Position numbers and translations under genes: made by a program. A DNA stretch of 64,000 nt from Cacajao melanocephalus (taxonomy: Eukaryota; Chordata; Mammalia; Primates; Pitheciidae): positions 62,001 to 126,000 of the forward strand of contig CAUYLG010071388.1 in the NCBI GenBank assembly GCA_963573385.1, written 5' to 3'. The notes under the pieces are model-generated. The model searched no databases and was not told the DNA's origin. It saw only the letters and a program-made list of their open reading frames with translations. Below, one piece after another: positions 63,147 through 64,000 of the stretch; the first letter of the stretch is position 1; every line of letters starts with the position of its first letter.

Positions 63147-64000
63147 GTGAGCGGTGTGAGACCTGCTTGCATGGCGGCGGCCCCGGGCTGCAGCGCAGCT
63201 GCTGTCTGTTTTGGCTTCTCCTGGCCCTGGCTATAAATAACATTTCACCCAGGAAATGCAGGCCCTGTCCCTCATTTTAGATCGCCCAAGTCCAGATCGA
63301 GCAAAAGCTCAAGCCGGGCCTGGTGGCAACGCGAGGCCACGTTGTGGTGTTGCTGTGAATATTAAACTTCAGCAGTAAAAGCTGGTGAGTTTGTATTTGG
63401 GTTAGAGTTTACGTAAAGACTGCTAGATTCAGATGATCCTGGCGCCAGATTGATTCTGCTGCTTCCAGCCAGCAAGATTTGCCGCCCGTTGCACAGAAGA
63501 CGTCTTTCAAGTCCAAGCTAGTTGGTGACTCCCAAAAGGAAAACAAAACGTGACGTTGAGTTGAGTGGCTTAAATCAGAAGACATAGCTAACATTTCTTA
63601 GGACTCTATCAGTGAAAGTGACTTTACAAAGGAGTACATTGACTCTTTAGGAGAGAGAACAATACAAAAAAGTGATTCCTTTTTGTTCACGGTATCTCCA
63701 CTGTGGACTTACAGTCAGAACACGTGGGTCTGTGTCCCACCAAGCCCACTAGCTCTGAGACTTTTGGATTTTGCAAAATCAGCGTACTTCACTTTAGAGA
63801 TCTGTTAACAAAGACAAAGATTAGTGGCTACCTAGCCCCTTCCTTCTGGACTCCTGTAGTGCTCGCTGTGTTTTATTGAAAATAATTAGTTTAGATGTAT
63901 ATGCCCTGAGCTGGAAAATCTGTCCCTAGTGAACAGGAAATTGTAGATTCATCATGTATGTTGAATGGATGGGTATAGTCCGTACTAAAAAAAAAAAAAA
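63147..64000 (+). other. CDNF intron 1, 5' part
   Basis: Begins GTGAGCGG; GC-rich for about 100 bp, then ordinary. No repeat clearly recognised except the A-run at the window edge (63987-64000), which may be the start of a larger element. Confidence 0.8.

Overview
The window is mammalian nuclear DNA from a primate. About 26 Alu copies, many L2, MIR and L1 remnants, MaLR LTRs and hAT fossils sit around intron-rich genes. Gene content and order match human chromosome 10p13, read in reverse orientation: SUV39H2 (minus), HSPA14 (minus), and the start of CDNF (plus). Every coding exon of SUV39H2 and HSPA14 is present with GT-AG borders, and the joined frames are exactly 410 and 509 codons plus stop. 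Several proteins differ from the human sequences as I remember them: roughly 16 changes in HSPA14 and 7 in the first 38 residues of CDNF. I therefore infer a non-human anthropoid, possibly a New World monkey; the species is not proven here.

Layout. 1-24338 is SUV39H2 (H3K9 methyltransferase): 3' UTR and poly(A) signal at the left edge, six coding exons, and a CpG-island promoter around 23.6-24.9 kb with a full CRE and a G-quadruplex motif. Intron 2 (21.6-7.0 kb) is a repeat store, with clusters of L2, an L1 3' end split by an Alu, and many Alus. 24.4-31.6 kb is intergenic: L2, a hAT element split by an Alu, an MLT1-type LTR and a second hAT fossil. 31.65-62.53 kb is HSPA14 (ribosome-associated Hsp70-like protein), 14 coding exons. 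Its 8.8-kb intron 3 contains a nested same-strand two-exon gene, MSANTD7 (trihelix/Myb-SANT domain plus C-terminal coiled coil, 361 codons). 62.5-63.0 kb is a compact CpG-rich divergent promoter shared by HSPA14 and CDNF, whose start codons are 497 bp apart. CDNF exon 1 (signal peptide and mature N-terminus) ends at 63146; the rest of the gene lies outside the window.

The genes do not form a pathway. HSPA14 acts in folding at the ribosome and CDNF in ER protein homeostasis, so the shared promoter joins two proteostasis genes; SUV39H2 and MSANTD7 are chromatin or DNA-binding factors. I found no bacterial-type system, CRISPR array, tRNA or rRNA, and no convincing undescribed molecular system. 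The points most worth a second look are the nested MSANTD7 exon with a long overlapping upstream ORF, the (TA)10-T15 microsatellite forming the acceptor of a 96-bp HSPA14 intron, and an unexplained 96-bp-period tandem duplication with an open frame at 53.5-53.8 kb.
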